A program made the translations under genes and the position numbers. A stretch of DNA of 64,000 bases from Paracoccus tegillarcae (GTDB taxonomy: Bacteria > Pseudomonadota > Alphaproteobacteria > Rhodobacterales > Rhodobacteraceae). Positions 1 through 9,800 of this stretch are shown piece after piece. Every line of letters starts with the position of its first letter. Position 1 is the stretch's first letter. Below the pieces are notes generated by a model. That model was not told the DNA's origin. It did no database searches and saw only the letters and a list, made by a program, of their open reading frames with translations. The stretch spans positions 1,224,001 to 1,288,000 of the forward strand of contig NZ_CP025408.1 of assembly GCF_002847305.1 (NCBI RefSeq). Reading direction: 5' to 3'.

Positions 1-893
1 TGAAACGGCGCATTGTCGATCTCGTTCACGACGGCGCCGCCATCCACGACAGTCGTGCGCGCGGCTTCATTGGCCTCTCGCATGATCTCGCGCTCAAACA
101 TCGCGGATTCGACGGCGGCTTTGGTGATCGCCTCTTGCTGCTCGGGCGGCAGGCCATCGAAGCGCGCCTTGTTCATCAGCAGCAGCGCCGGCGGGCTGAG
201 ATGCGCGTCAATGACATAGTTCGGCGCCACTTCGTAATGAGCCGAGGTTTCATAGCTGACAAAGTCGTTCTCGGCACCGTCGATGACCCCGGTCTGCAAG
301 GCCGAATAGACCTCGCCATAGTTCATCGGGGTTGGTACCGCGCCCAGCAATTCCATCATGCGGATAGAGATCGGGGCAGGCTGAACCCGGATCTTCATGC
401 CTTTCAGATCGTCGATGCTGGCAATCGGCTTGCCCTCGACCGTGTAGAACGACCGCGAACCCGCATCCATATAGGCAAAGCCCTTCAAGCCGACATCGGC
501 CAGATCCTCCAGAACCTCGGCGCCGATATCGCCGTCGAGAACGCGATACTTGTGATCCCAATCGGCAAAGACATAAGGCAGCGTGAAGGCACCCATTGTC
601 GGCACGACATTGGCCAGACCCACCGAATTGACACGCGTGAAATCGACGATGCCGGCTTGAGCCTGCTCGATCGTCTCAGGCTCCTGACCAAGTTGCGCGC
701 CGGCAAAGACCTGAACCTCGACCTCGCCAGCGGTGTATTCTTTCACCAGTTCCGCAAACCGATACATGGCGACAGTCACCGGGTTGCTGTCGGGCTGATT
801 TTCGGCCAGCCGCAACACCGTCTGCGCAGAGACGGCAGACGGCAGGATCGCCGCAGTGGCAAGCAGCCCCAGCATTGTGTGACGCAATTTCAT
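1..893 (-). CDS. TRAP transporter solute-binding protein, DctP family (3' end outside the window)
   Basis: This is the periplasmic receptor of a tripartite ATP-independent periplasmic transporter. It starts at the ATG complementary to 891-893 with a Sec signal peptide (MKLRHTMLGLLATAAILPSA, cleaved near VSA-QT). The mature start VLRLAENQPDSNP and the conserved stretches KGMKIRVQP and MNYGEVYSALQTGVIDGAEN are typical of DctP proteins; the arginine in KIRVQP is the family's usual carboxylate-binding residue. About 297 residues are present, so only the last few dozen should be missing. The membrane subunits are presumably beyond position 1. The gene diverges from nagB with about 180 bases between, so the substrate may be an amino sugar or sugar acid, but the sequence does not settle this. 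Confidence 0.93.
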   Translation of the reverse strand, partial: MKLRHTMLGLLATAAILPSAVSAQTVLRLAENQPDSNPVTVAMYRFAELVKEYTAGEVEVQVFAGAQLGQEPETIEQAQAGIVDFTRVNSVGLANVVPTMGAFTLPYVFADWDHKYRVLDGDIGAEVLEDLADVGLKGFAYMDAGSRSFYTVEGKPIASIDDLKGMKIRVQPAPISIRMMELLGAVPTPMNYGEVYSALQTGVIDGAENDFVSYETSAHYEVAPNYVIDAHLSPPALLLMNKARFDGLPPEQQEAITKAAVESAMFEREIMREANEAARTTVVDGGAVVNEIDNAPF

Positions 894-966
894 GATCAAA
901 CCTCCATCCATTGTCTTTATGATTCCGTCCACCAAAGCGCGCATTCATGATTCCGTCAACATATTT

Positions 967-980
967 GAACAATTTTGTTC
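967..980. promoter_or_regulatory. Candidate operator between the TRAP gene and nagB
   Basis: A 14-base inverted repeat GAACAA-TT-TTGTTC lies in the AT-rich divergent intergenic region, and a further half-site TTGTTC occurs at 1052-1057 just ahead of the nagB ribosome binding site. A shared regulator binding here could control both directions. No regulator gene is in this part of the window, so its identity is unknown. Confidence 0.4.
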
Positions 981-1072
981 GTAAACAAGATTGCCTGTTG
1001 CCACATGCTTGACAGGCTGCCGGTTTGGGTCTTTCGTATATAAAAACATAATTGTTCTAAAAGGGCGGATTG

Positions 1073-1819
1073 ATGGATACGGAAATACATGACGACAAGC
1101 AGACAATGGGGCGGGCCGCCGCCAAGGATGGCGCCAACGCAATCCGCACGGCCATCGAGCGCGACGGACGCGCCAGCGTGATTGTGGCCACAGGGGCCAG
1201 TCAGTTCGAGATGCTCGACCATCTGGTGCGCGAAGACATCGACTGGAGCAAGGTCACCGCCTTTCATCTGGATGAATATGTCGGACTGCCCGAAAGCCAT
1301 CCGGCCAGTTTTCGCGGCTATCTGAAGTCGCGATTTATCGATCAGGTGCAGGATCTGGGCGCGTTCGTGGCGGTCAACGGTGATGCCGACGATTTGCAGC
1401 AGGAAATCACACGTTTGAACAACCGGATCGCGGAAGAGACTATCGCGGTGTGTTTTGCCGGCGTGGGTGAAAACTGTCACCTGGCCTTCAATGACCCGCC
1501 CGCCGATTTTGATACCGAGACCCCATATCTGGTCGTCGACCTCGATGACGCCTGCCGCCAGCAGCAATACGGCGAGGGCTGGTTTCCGACCCTGGATGAC
1601 GTGCCGATGCGGGCAATTTCCATGTCGGTTCGCCAGATCCTCAAATCGCGCGAGATCATCCTGACCATCGCTGACGCGCGAAAGGCCGATGCGGTCAAGG
1701 CCGCGCTGGAAGGGCCGGTGACCAATCTTGCACCGGCCTCGATCCTTCAGACACATGGTGCGGTCAAGGTTCATCTGGACCAACCTGCGGCGCAGCTTTT
1801 GACCTCGCCTGGCGATTGA
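1073..1819 (+). CDS. nagB: Glucosamine-6-phosphate deaminase-like protein (NagB family)
   Basis: NagB converts glucosamine-6-phosphate to fructose-6-phosphate and ammonia in the cytoplasm. The 248-residue protein has the NagB/6-phosphogluconolactonase fold signatures: a phosphate-binding VATGAS loop near residue 39, FHLDEYVGL with the catalytic aspartate near residue 64, and [14 protein letters not shown] near residue 136. In E. coli NagB the last motif reads GVDGHIAFNEP, so the active-site aspartate is asparagine here and the glutamate is aspartate; this variant belongs to a NagB-like subfamily and the exact substrate could differ. The ATG at 1073 follows AAAAGGGCGG; a TTG three bases earlier is the alternative. 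It is followed directly by nagA, supporting an amino-sugar role. Confidence 0.85.
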   Translation: MDTEIHDDKQTMGRAAAKDGANAIRTAIERDGRASVIVATGASQFEMLDHLVREDIDWSKVTAFHLDEYVGLPESHPASFRGYLKSRFIDQVQDLGAFVAVNGDADDLQQEITRLNNRIAEETIAVCFAGVGENCHLAFNDPPADFDTETPYLVVDLDDACRQQQYGEGWFPTLDDVPMRAISMSVRQILKSREIILTIADARKADAVKAALEGPVTNLAPASILQTHGAVKVHLDQPAAQLLTSPGD

Positions 1820-1830
1820 GGGGCGGCGCG

Positions 1831-2859
1831 GTGCAAAGTGAGGGGCTCTTCGACCTTCAGGTCAACGGCTATGCCGGCGTCGATTTCAACGATGTCGGGC
1901 TGACGGCGCAGGCGATGGACACCGCGCTAGAGGCGATGTTGCACGATGGGGTAACCGGGTGCCTGCCGACGCTGATCACAGCCACCCCGGCAAAGTTGCT
2001 TGAACGGTTCGCAGCGCTTGATGCGGCGGTGCGCGACAGCCGACTGGGGCCAGTGATGGTGCCCGGCTATCACCTAGAGGGGCCGTTTTTGAACGCGTCG
2101 GATGGCTATCACGGCTGCCACCCCAGGGCCGCGATGACCGACCCGGTCGCAACGCTGCCCGGCGAACTCGAAGCCCGGCTGTCGCGGCCGATCCTGCTGC
2201 TGACCATCGCCCCCGAGCGGACCGGCGCGATCCCTGCCATCCGGCATTGGTCTGGGCTGGGCAAGACGGTTGCGGTGGCCCATTCTGCCGCTGGCTTCGA
2301 GGTGATCCGGGCTGCCGCCGATGCGGGACTTACCCTTTCCACCCATCTTGGCAACGGCTTGCCGCAGATGCTTCCCAAGCTGGACAACACCCTGCTGGCG
2401 CAGCTGGCCGAACCACGCCTGACTGCCTGCCTGATCGCCGACGGCATTCACATCCCAAAAGAGGCCCTGCGGGCACTGATTGCGCTGAAGGGACCGAAAA
2501 ACTGCATTCTGGTCAGTGACGCAGTGGTTGCGGCGGCGATGCCTGCCGGCGCGTACAGTTTCGCCGGGATGGAGGTTCACTTGCAGGATGACGGGCGCGT
2601 CCTGCAGCCATCAGGTTCCGGTCTGGCGGGATCGGCCCTGCGACTGGATCAGGCCGTGCGCAATCTGGCGGACTGGTCGATTTCAACGCCGCAAGAGGCC
2701 GCAGCCATGGCTGGCTCAGCGGCGCGCGCCGCCCTGTGCCGCTCTCTCACTTATCACGGTATCAGTCTGGATCCAGGTCTGCTCAACTGGTCAGAGGCGC
2801 TAGAGCCAAATGTAGCGAAGATGCCCACAATTGATACGAAACCGGGCTTTGGAACCTGA
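1831..2859 (+). CDS. nagA: N-acetylglucosamine-6-phosphate deacetylase, short form
   Basis: NagA removes the acetyl group from GlcNAc-6-phosphate, feeding NagB. The TIM-barrel metal-site motifs are present: DLQVNGYAGVDFND at the start, YHLEGPFLN near residue 80, VAHSAAGF, STHLGNGLPQM, IADGIHIP and LVSDAVVAA with the catalytic aspartate. GTG at 1831 is chosen because GAGGGGCGG lies just upstream, overlapping the nagB stop; a TTG at 1816 is possible. The 342-residue protein begins almost at the first barrel strand, so the N-terminal half of the usual beta-sandwich domain (about 50 residues in E. coli NagA) is absent, and the C-terminal tail does not look like the classical one. It may be a natural short subfamily. 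Confidence 0.85.
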   Translation: MQSEGLFDLQVNGYAGVDFNDVGLTAQAMDTALEAMLHDGVTGCLPTLITATPAKLLERFAALDAAVRDSRLGPVMVPGYHLEGPFLNASDGYHGCHPRAAMTDPVATLPGELEARLSRPILLLTIAPERTGAIPAIRHWSGLGKTVAVAHSAAGFEVIRAAADAGLTLSTHLGNGLPQMLPKLDNTLLAQLAEPRLTACLIADGIHIPKEALRALIALKGPKNCILVSDAVVAAAMPAGAYSFAGMEVHLQDDGRVLQPSGSGLAGSALRLDQAVRNLADWSISTPQEAAAMAGSAARAALCRSLTYHGISLDPGLLNWSEALEPNVAKMPTIDTKPGFGT

Positions 2860-3264
2860 ACTGGCAGCAGATCAAGGGCACCTGGAATTTTCTGGCTGAC
2901 GCCTTTTTGAGGGGCGCGGGTTATCTGGCGTCAATGATCGCCTCGGGCCAGCCGCCTTGGCTGGCTAACGCAGCGTTCGCTGTTATGGGTCGGTGCACGA
3001 CATATCCCAGCCAATGAACCACCGTCGAAAACGACGATTACGGGCATTTCCAACCCCATGCGTCCATGCCTCGCAGGCAAAGCACGCGGCATTTGATCCA
3101 CGAAGAAAGTCACCGACTTCTCAGGATGCTCCGCTTTTCATTGCAGATGCAGTTCGTGCGTCAACGGCCCAATGGTGATGGCATTGCTGGGCGATCTCGG
3201 CCTCGCGCCTCGGCAGAGATTTGCGCCCGTCCAGCTTGTGCTTTGGCGGTCTGTTGCGCTGGTC
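2860..3264. other. Intergenic region, no gene recognised
   Basis: About 400 bases between the nagA stop and the end of the outer-membrane protein operon. Only short frames without ribosome binding sites or recognisable motifs are present. A frame continuing just after nagA (2858-3013) is open for about 50 codons but matches nothing I know. The stretch may hold decayed coding sequence. Confidence 0.5.
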
Positions 3265-3294
3265 GCGGCGCAAGCTTCAGCCAGCCTGCGCCGC
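3265..3294 (-). terminator. Hairpin after the outer-membrane protein gene
   Basis: Arms GCGGCGCA (3265-3272) and TGCGCCGC (3287-3294) form a perfect 8-bp stem about 5 bases beyond the stop codon of the minus-strand gene. No clear U-tract follows, so it may be a terminator or an mRNA-stabilising structure. Confidence 0.4.
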
Positions 3295-3298
3295 CCCT

Positions 3299-6200
3299 TC
3301 AGAACTTGGCTATCGCGTTGATGAACAAGCCTTTGTCGTCATCGGTCATGTCGCTCAGATCATCGGAGAATGAACCGAAGTTATAACCGACACCAACCTT
3401 CATGTTATTGCCAAAGTGGCGGTAGCCAGCGGCGAGGAGGCCCATGTCAGTTGTGTCGGCCTGATCCAGTTTCAGCGCGCGCGCCTCGACCAGCAGGTCC
3501 CAGTTATGGACGACATGATAGCGGGCATTGGCCACGACCAGCCAGGCGTCGTTCTGGCGGAAGCCGCCGGTCGGGCCGGATGCGGTTTCAGACAGGCGCC
3601 CGCCGATCTTGCCACCGATGGACCATTGCTGGTTCAGGTCGTATTCCGCATCGACCGTGAAGATATGGCTTTTCTGCAGCGGGCCGCGCTGGTCGGTGCC
3701 ATCGACGGTCTGGCCGTACCGATCATAGTAATAGCGGTACTTGAACAGCATGTTGAAGCGATCATTATCGATCGGTCTGACGGCATAGCCCAGCACAAAA
3801 TCGGTCAGCCGGCCGTCGCGGATCGAGGTTTCGTCCGTGTCGGTATCGGCGTAGTCCAGATAGGCCAGCAGCGTGCGGCTTTCATCCAGCTTATAGGTCG
3901 CATTTGCGGTCAGCAGGATGGTGTCGGCATCGCGGTCGCGCGCGGTCAGATCGTCATCCCCGCGCTCGCGGCGATACTCGACCCGGCCCGATGCGGTCAG
4001 CTGCTCGTCTTCGTAATTGGCCCCTAGGCTCAGCGCATGACGCTTGAAGTCGCCGCTGACATCATCGCGGATCTGGCCCACATCCAGCCCGACGCTATAG
4101 GTCAGGAACTGGGTCGGCTTGTAGTCGATGCCATAGGTGCTGGTCAGCGAATCGCGGTTGCCGAAGATGTCATAGGTGTTTTCGCCATAGAACGAGGTGT
4201 TGTCATTGACCTGCCGCCGGCCGCCAAAGACAAAGCGCCCGCGATTGTCGCTGAGTGCCGTGCCGGAGCGGCGGATGTCATAGGCGTCGGGATCGACCTC
4301 ATAGCCGAAATACAGGCTGCTATTATCGGCGCGCTCATACGACGCAAGAATATCGGCGCCAAAGCCAAGCGTGCCATCGGATGCCTCGGCATTGACCGTC
4401 CAGCCATTGCCAAAGTCCTTCTCGACGCCAAGTCCGAAGCGGTTGTTGCGCGACAGCCCTTCGTTCGACAGCGTGGCCTGCGCCAGCACCGATACGCTGA
4501 GGCTGTCATTCACCTGCCGGTTATAGCGCAGCGCCGCATCGGTGCGATTGCCGGTTTCGGTGGCAGAATCGCGGCGCACATGTTCCAGACCAAAGGCCCA
4601 TTCATTGACCGCGTCCTGTTTATAGATCGCCTGGACCCCGCCCTCGCTGTTGCGCTGGTCACGGTCATTGCGGAAATCGTCGTAATAGGCCCCCCAGGTC
4701 AGCCGATCCGAGGCCTCGACCTCGACATCAAAGCCCCACAGCCGTTCCGCCGATGAGGTGATGTAATCCAGCGAACTGAAGCCCTCGGTCCGGCGCTGGT
4801 AATAGGCGCTGACAGTGCCATTGCGCCCGGCCCCAAGCTCGGCCAGATCCAGTTCGGTCTCGATCCGCGTCGCGTGGCCATTGCCCGTCAGCGGCGCGGT
4901 GCTGTCATAGATCAGCCCGCCATCGGTCGAACTGCGATACCCAAACCCCGGACCCTCGCTTTTGGCGTATTCCGCCTCGACATAGCTGTTCTCGCCAAGG
5001 CGATAGCGGATATCGGCGCCGTAAGCCGACTGATCGGCAATGCCGGTTTCCTCGCGCTGGCCTGAGACGCCGACACGCAGGCTGTCGGTGACCCAGCTTT
5101 CAAACCGCCCGCCAACCGATGCACCGCTGACCGTGCCGCCAACCGGGGTGTATTCGTATTGCGCCACCAGATTGAGTTCGGTCGAGCCGCCGGGAGAGGT
5201 CACCACCACGCCTTCGCCGGACGATGATGACAGCGGCACCGCCAGCCGGATGCTGCCTTGCAGATAGTTCACCTCGTAATCGGTGCCCGGCACCAGCCGA
5301 CGCCGGTCGATCACCCGCCCGGTCACCGGATCGCGCAATTCGACGGTGATCACCTCGGAACCGCGGGTGATATCCTGACGGCTGAGGAAGTAGACCGACC
5401 CACCCGTGCCGCGCAGCACATCGCGCTGCGGCAGGTTGTCGGGCTGCGCCGCATACAGCGTGGCCTGAGCGCGCGGTTCGCCAAAGGAGGTCTGCTGCTG
5501 CGATTCCCAATGCACATTGGCACCGTAGAGCACGCGTTCATTGCGCAGGAATTCGGTGTTCTTCAGTTCGGCCTGAGAATTGCCCCAGACGGCGTAATTG
5601 CGGTCCTTTTCGATGCGGGCATAGAACTTGCCCTGCGTCGGCGCGTCCTCGACCATGGTCGATCCGTCGCCATAGACCGGGTAATATTCATTCGGGTCGA
5701 TCCGGCGCAGCAGGCTGGATGGGTCCTTGTCGTCAAAGCTTTCGAACAGGTCCTGAATGTCGGCGTCGCTTGTATCGGCGGCAAAGGTATATTCGATGCC
5801 ACGATCATCATAGCCATTGGCATAAAAGGCCAGACGGCCACGGGTATAGGTGTCGCTGTCGCCATCCTGCTTGTTGACCCCAAGGGTCGCATCGACCAAT
5901 GCGGTATAGAACAGATCGCGGCGCGGGATCTCGATATCGCGGGAATAGCCAAGCTGCTGGGCCGGTCCGTTGATCTGCACGTCAACCGCATGTTCGCCGG
6001 TCGACAAGATCCGCTGCAGAACAAAGCCGCCATCGGGCGACGGCTGAACCGTCTCGCCCAGAGTGGTGACAACACTACCCGGCGCCACGCTTTCGCCCGA
6101 CACCGTGACCGCACCGCCGCGGATCGGAATGCCCCGGCGCGACGCCGCATCGGTGCCCTCTTCGACATCGCCCGACAGGCCCCGGTCATCTATCATCGTC

Positions 6201-6829
6201 AGCGGGATATCGACGGTCTCGTCGAACCGGCCCTGACTGTCATAGACGCGGTGAACCGCGACCAGCCGGTCGCCTTCGGGCAGCGCGATATTGGTCTGAC
6301 CATTGGGATCAATCGGCACGACCGCCAGCAAACGGCCACCCAAACCACCGCTGGCGCGGTCGATGATACGGACCTCGCCACGGGTGACATAGGCGGGATA
6401 GTTCAACTGACTGGTGAAGGTCACCGGCGCGCCCGGATCCAGCCCCAGACTTGCATCGCTGCGCTGCAGATCAAGCCGAGGTCTGGCGCCAAGCCCGTCG
6501 AAACGGACCTGCACCTTGGCCTCTTCCAGCGCGACATCGGTCTTGCGGATGACATCCTCGACACGCGCATCGCCGATCACCGGCTCGCCATCGATGACGA
6601 TCTGAAAGCCACCGGGGGCCGCGACGACACCCTCATCCCATTCGGTATTCTCACCCGTCGGCATATTGACCGCGGTCGTCCCATTGGGTCGCTGGCAATC
6701 CGCCGGCAACGCCCCGTCGACCAGATCGCATGCCGGCTCGGAAACCGGTTGCGCCAAGGCGCCTGCCGCCACCAGCGTCAGAAATGCGGTGCCACAGAGA
6801 AGGCGCGAACCTGTTTTCATTTTCAACAT
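3299..6829 (-). CDS. Large outer-membrane beta-barrel protein of unknown function
   Basis: A 1176-residue exported protein. The signal peptide ends near TLVAAGALA-QPVSEP. The N-terminal half is a mixed beta region including a predicted Ig/carboxypeptidase-regulatory-like section (FTSQLNYPAYVTRGEVRII, RGGAVTVSGESVAPG). From about residue 560 it is rich in alternating aromatic/polar strands and ends GLFINAIAKF, the terminal-phenylalanine signal typical of outer-membrane barrels. No TonB box or plug domain is evident. The ATG at 6829 is preferred because GAGG lies 8 bases upstream; the ATG at 6835 is only 2 bases from it. The giant repeat protein gene ends 10 bases upstream, so the two are co-transcribed and probably work together at the cell surface, for example in displaying or anchoring the repeat protein. 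That role is inference. Confidence 0.75.
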   Translation of the reverse strand: MLKMKTGSRLLCGTAFLTLVAAGALAQPVSEPACDLVDGALPADCQRPNGTTAVNMPTGENTEWDEGVVAAPGGFQIVIDGEPVIGDARVEDVIRKTDVALEEAKVQVRFDGLGARPRLDLQRSDASLGLDPGAPVTFTSQLNYPAYVTRGEVRIIDRASGGLGGRLLAVVPIDPNGQTNIALPEGDRLVAVHRVYDSQGRFDETVDIPLTMIDDRGLSGDVEEGTDAASRRGIPIRGGAVTVSGESVAPGSVVTTLGETVQPSPDGGFVLQRILSTGEHAVDVQINGPAQQLGYSRDIEIPRRDLFYTALVDATLGVNKQDGDSDTYTRGRLAFYANGYDDRGIEYTFAADTSDADIQDLFESFDDKDPSSLLRRIDPNEYYPVYGDGSTMVEDAPTQGKFYARIEKDRNYAVWGNSQAELKNTEFLRNERVLYGANVHWESQQQTSFGEPRAQATLYAAQPDNLPQRDVLRGTGGSVYFLSRQDITRGSEVITVELRDPVTGRVIDRRRLVPGTDYEVNYLQGSIRLAVPLSSSSGEGVVVTSPGGSTELNLVAQYEYTPVGGTVSGASVGGRFESWVTDSLRVGVSGQREETGIADQSAYGADIRYRLGENSYVEAEYAKSEGPGFGYRSSTDGGLIYDSTAPLTGNGHATRIETELDLAELGAGRNGTVSAYYQRRTEGFSSLDYITSSAERLWGFDVEVEASDRLTWGAYYDDFRNDRDQRNSEGGVQAIYKQDAVNEWAFGLEHVRRDSATETGNRTDAALRYNRQVNDSLSVSVLAQATLSNEGLSRNNRFGLGVEKDFGNGWTVNAEASDGTLGFGADILASYERADNSSLYFGYEVDPDAYDIRRSGTALSDNRGRFVFGGRRQVNDNTSFYGENTYDIFGNRDSLTSTYGIDYKPTQFLTYSVGLDVGQIRDDVSGDFKRHALSLGANYEDEQLTASGRVEYRRERGDDDLTARDRDADTILLTANATYKLDESRTLLAYLDYADTDTDETSIRDGRLTDFVLGYAVRPIDNDRFNMLFKYRYYYDRYGQTVDGTDQRGPLQKSHIFTVDAEYDLNQQWSIGGKIGGRLSETASGPTGGFRQNDAWLVVANARYHVVHNWDLLVEARALKLDQADTTDMGLLAAGYRHFGNNMKVGVGYNFGSFSDDLSDMTDDDKGLFINAIAKF

Positions 6830-6839
6830 CTGCATCGCC

Positions 6840-9800
6840 TCACTGAATCCGCTTTACGGTACGTTCGATAATCAACTTGTATCGACCGCGTTTCTGCCAC
6901 AGCTCGTTGATCCGGCTTTCGACCGCATCAATCCGGGCGTCGACCAACCCACGCTCCTCGCCTTTGGTGTAATAGGACAGGCGGACGATGCCCGGCTTTT
7001 CGCGGATCTGTTCGACCAGCTGCGACAATCCATCATAAAGCGGACGGGTCATCGCCGCGCTGCCGGAACCGAAGGCCGCAGCCATCAGGTCGATATCGAC
7101 CACCCGACCAACCGAGACGCCGAAGTTCACCCGAACCATCTTGCCAGCCGTGGCCCGCACGACGCGCGGGTTTTCGGTGGTGACCCGGTAACCCGTCGGC
7201 AGGCTGCGTGTATCCAGCTTCAGCGACAGGTTTTCCCCGATGCCCGGCGGCATGGCCGCGCAAGGCACGCTGAAGCGGCCATGTTCGTCGGTGGTGATCA
7301 ACTCGCCGTTCAGGGTGGCGATGCGCACCGCGGCCATGCCCAGTTCGCCCTCGTCCTGATAGCCGTCCATGTCCTTGTCATCAAAGACCTTGCCGATCAC
7401 ATCGGTGCAGTCAAAGACATGTTCAGCGCGGCGGGTGATTTCAGCCTCGGCGATATTGGATATCCGCGTGCCGGCATCGGTTTCCACCCAGGCCTGGTTG
7501 ACCGCCGTCTCGCCGGCATCCAGCGCCGTCACCCGCGCGTCGAACGCAACCGTGACCGTTTGGCCCGCATCAAGATCATAGGGCTGCCAGACCAGCTGCC
7601 GGCCCGCGGCCGACGGCTCGGCCGCCACACCATCGACTGTTGCCGTGCCGGGCACATATTGCACCCGCGCCGGCAGCAGGTCGATGAGGCTCAGGTCAGG
7701 GACCGCCGCCAGACCGGTGTTTTCAAAGGTCAGCGTATAGATGATCGTCTCGCCCATGATCGGATTGCGATTGCTGACGGTCTTGGTCGCCTCGATCGTC
7801 GGTGCAGGCAGCGCCAGCACGATCACCGTCGGCGTATCGTCCGCACCATCCGCGTCGCCCTCTTCCGCATCATCCGAGACGTCCTGAACCCGTCCGCCCT
7901 GCGGAGAGCTGCCCACAGCGGTTGCGGTGTTCAGATATTCCCCGGCATCCAGATCGGCCTGCGTCAAGGCGTGCATGGCGGTAAAGGTCACCTCGTCGCT
8001 GTCGCCCGGCGCAAGCTCCGGGATCGGACCGCCCGAGACAATCGCGCCCGGATCGTTCAGTTCCACATCGGTCAGCGTGACATTGCCGGTATTGGTCACC
8101 ACGAAGTTGTAATTGATGACATCGCCGACATTGGTCGAGCCGTTCGCGCCCAGATCCAGCGCACCCGATTTCAGCACCTCGATCTGCGGGGCCTCGGGCA
8201 GCAGAACGATGGTCGCATCATCGGGATTGCCGTCGCCATTCGGGTCGCTGTCGGTCGCGTCGGACGGATCGTCGGAGGTGTCCTCGATCGTGTTGCCGTA
8301 CTGATCTGTCCCCGAGGCCAGCGCCTGGTTCAGCACCTGACCCGCATCCAGATCGTCCTGCGTCAGGGTATAGCTGGCCGTGAAGCTCGTGGCATCCGAT
8401 GCGCCCGCGGCAAGGCTGGCAATCGGGCCACCCACAACCTCGACCAAGGGGTCGGTGACGGTCACATCGGTCAGCGGCACGGTGCCGGTATTCGTCACCA
8501 CGAAGCTGTAATTGATGACATCGCCGGCATTGGCAACGCCGTCGCCGCCGTCATCCAGCGCACCGGTCTTTTCAAGCGTGATGCCAGAGTCGGTGACCAC
8601 GACCGTCGCAATCGCCGTGTCGCAATTTTCCGGGTTCAATATCTCGCAGATCGTATAGCTGTATTCATAGCTTCCCGGCGTCGTGCCTTCGGCAATAGTG
8701 ATGGTCCCGTCCGGGTTCATGGTGATCGACCCATCCACCGGCGTCACATCCAGCGCGCCCGGGGTCAGCGTGACATCGGCCGGATCAACTGCCACGCCGT
8801 TCAGCGTGTCATTATCCAGAACCGACTCGGTCGTGCCGCCACTCGCGCCATCGACCGGGGCGGTACTTTCATCAACCGCCTCAATCGGCGCGGCTTCGAC
8901 CACAACCGTCGCAATCGCGGTATCGCAGTTGTCGGGGTTCAGGATCTCACAGATCGTATACTCGTAGGTATAGGTCCCTGCGGTCGTGCCTGCGGCGACC
9001 GTGATCGTCCCGTCCGGGTTCATCGTGATCGAGCCCGAGGCAGGCGCAGGCGCGGTGCCCGGCGTCAGCGTGACATCGGCAGGATCAACCGGCTCGCCAT
9101 TCAGCGTGTCGTTGTCCAGAACCGAGGGTGTATTGCCACCATCAAAGCCGTTGAGCGGCGGATAGCTGTCATCGACCGCCTCAATCGGCGCGGATTCGAC
9201 CACAACCGTCGCAATCGCGGTATCGCAGTTGTCGGGGTTCAGGATCTCACAGATCGTATATTCATAAGTATAAGTCCCTGCCGTCGTGTTAGCCGCGACT
9301 GTGATCGTCCCGTCCGGGTTCATCGTGATCGAGCCCGAGGCAGGCGCAGGCGCGGTGCCCGGCGTCAGCGTGACATCGCCAGGATCAACCGGCTCGCCAT
9401 TCAGCGTGTCGTTGTCCAGAACCGAGGGCGTATCGCCACCATCAAAGCCGTTGAGCGGCGGATAGCTGTCATCGACCGCACCAATCGGCGCGGCTTCGAC
9501 CACAACTGTCGCAATCGCGGTATCGCAGTTCGCCGGGTTCAGGATCTCACAGATCGTATATTCATAAGTATAAGTCCCTGCCGTCGTGTTGGCCGCGACT
9601 GTGATCGTCCCGTCCGGGTTCATCGTGATCGAGCCCGAGGCAGACGTAGGCGCGGCACCCGGCGTCAGCGTGACATCGGCAGGATCAACCGGCTCGCCGT
9701 TCAGCGAGTCATTATCCAGCACCGAGTCGGTCGTGCCGCCTTCAATACCGCCGACCGGGGCCGGGGCGTCATCAACCGCGTCAATCACCGCCTGGTCAAC

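Noticed and set aside
1009..1044. Canonical sigma-70 promoter for nagB using TTGACA at 1009
   Set aside because: The nearest TATA-like boxes are 22-24 bases away, too far for a standard spacer, so no promoter is claimed.
2931..3113. Transposase fragment on the minus strand in the gap after nagA
   Set aside because: The short frame gave no recognisable transposase motif, and no terminal inverted repeats or target duplications were seen.
5258..6871. 537-codon plus-strand frame opposite the outer-membrane protein
   Set aside because: Antisense shadow with no recognisable motif; the minus strand has a signal peptide and a barrel C-terminus.
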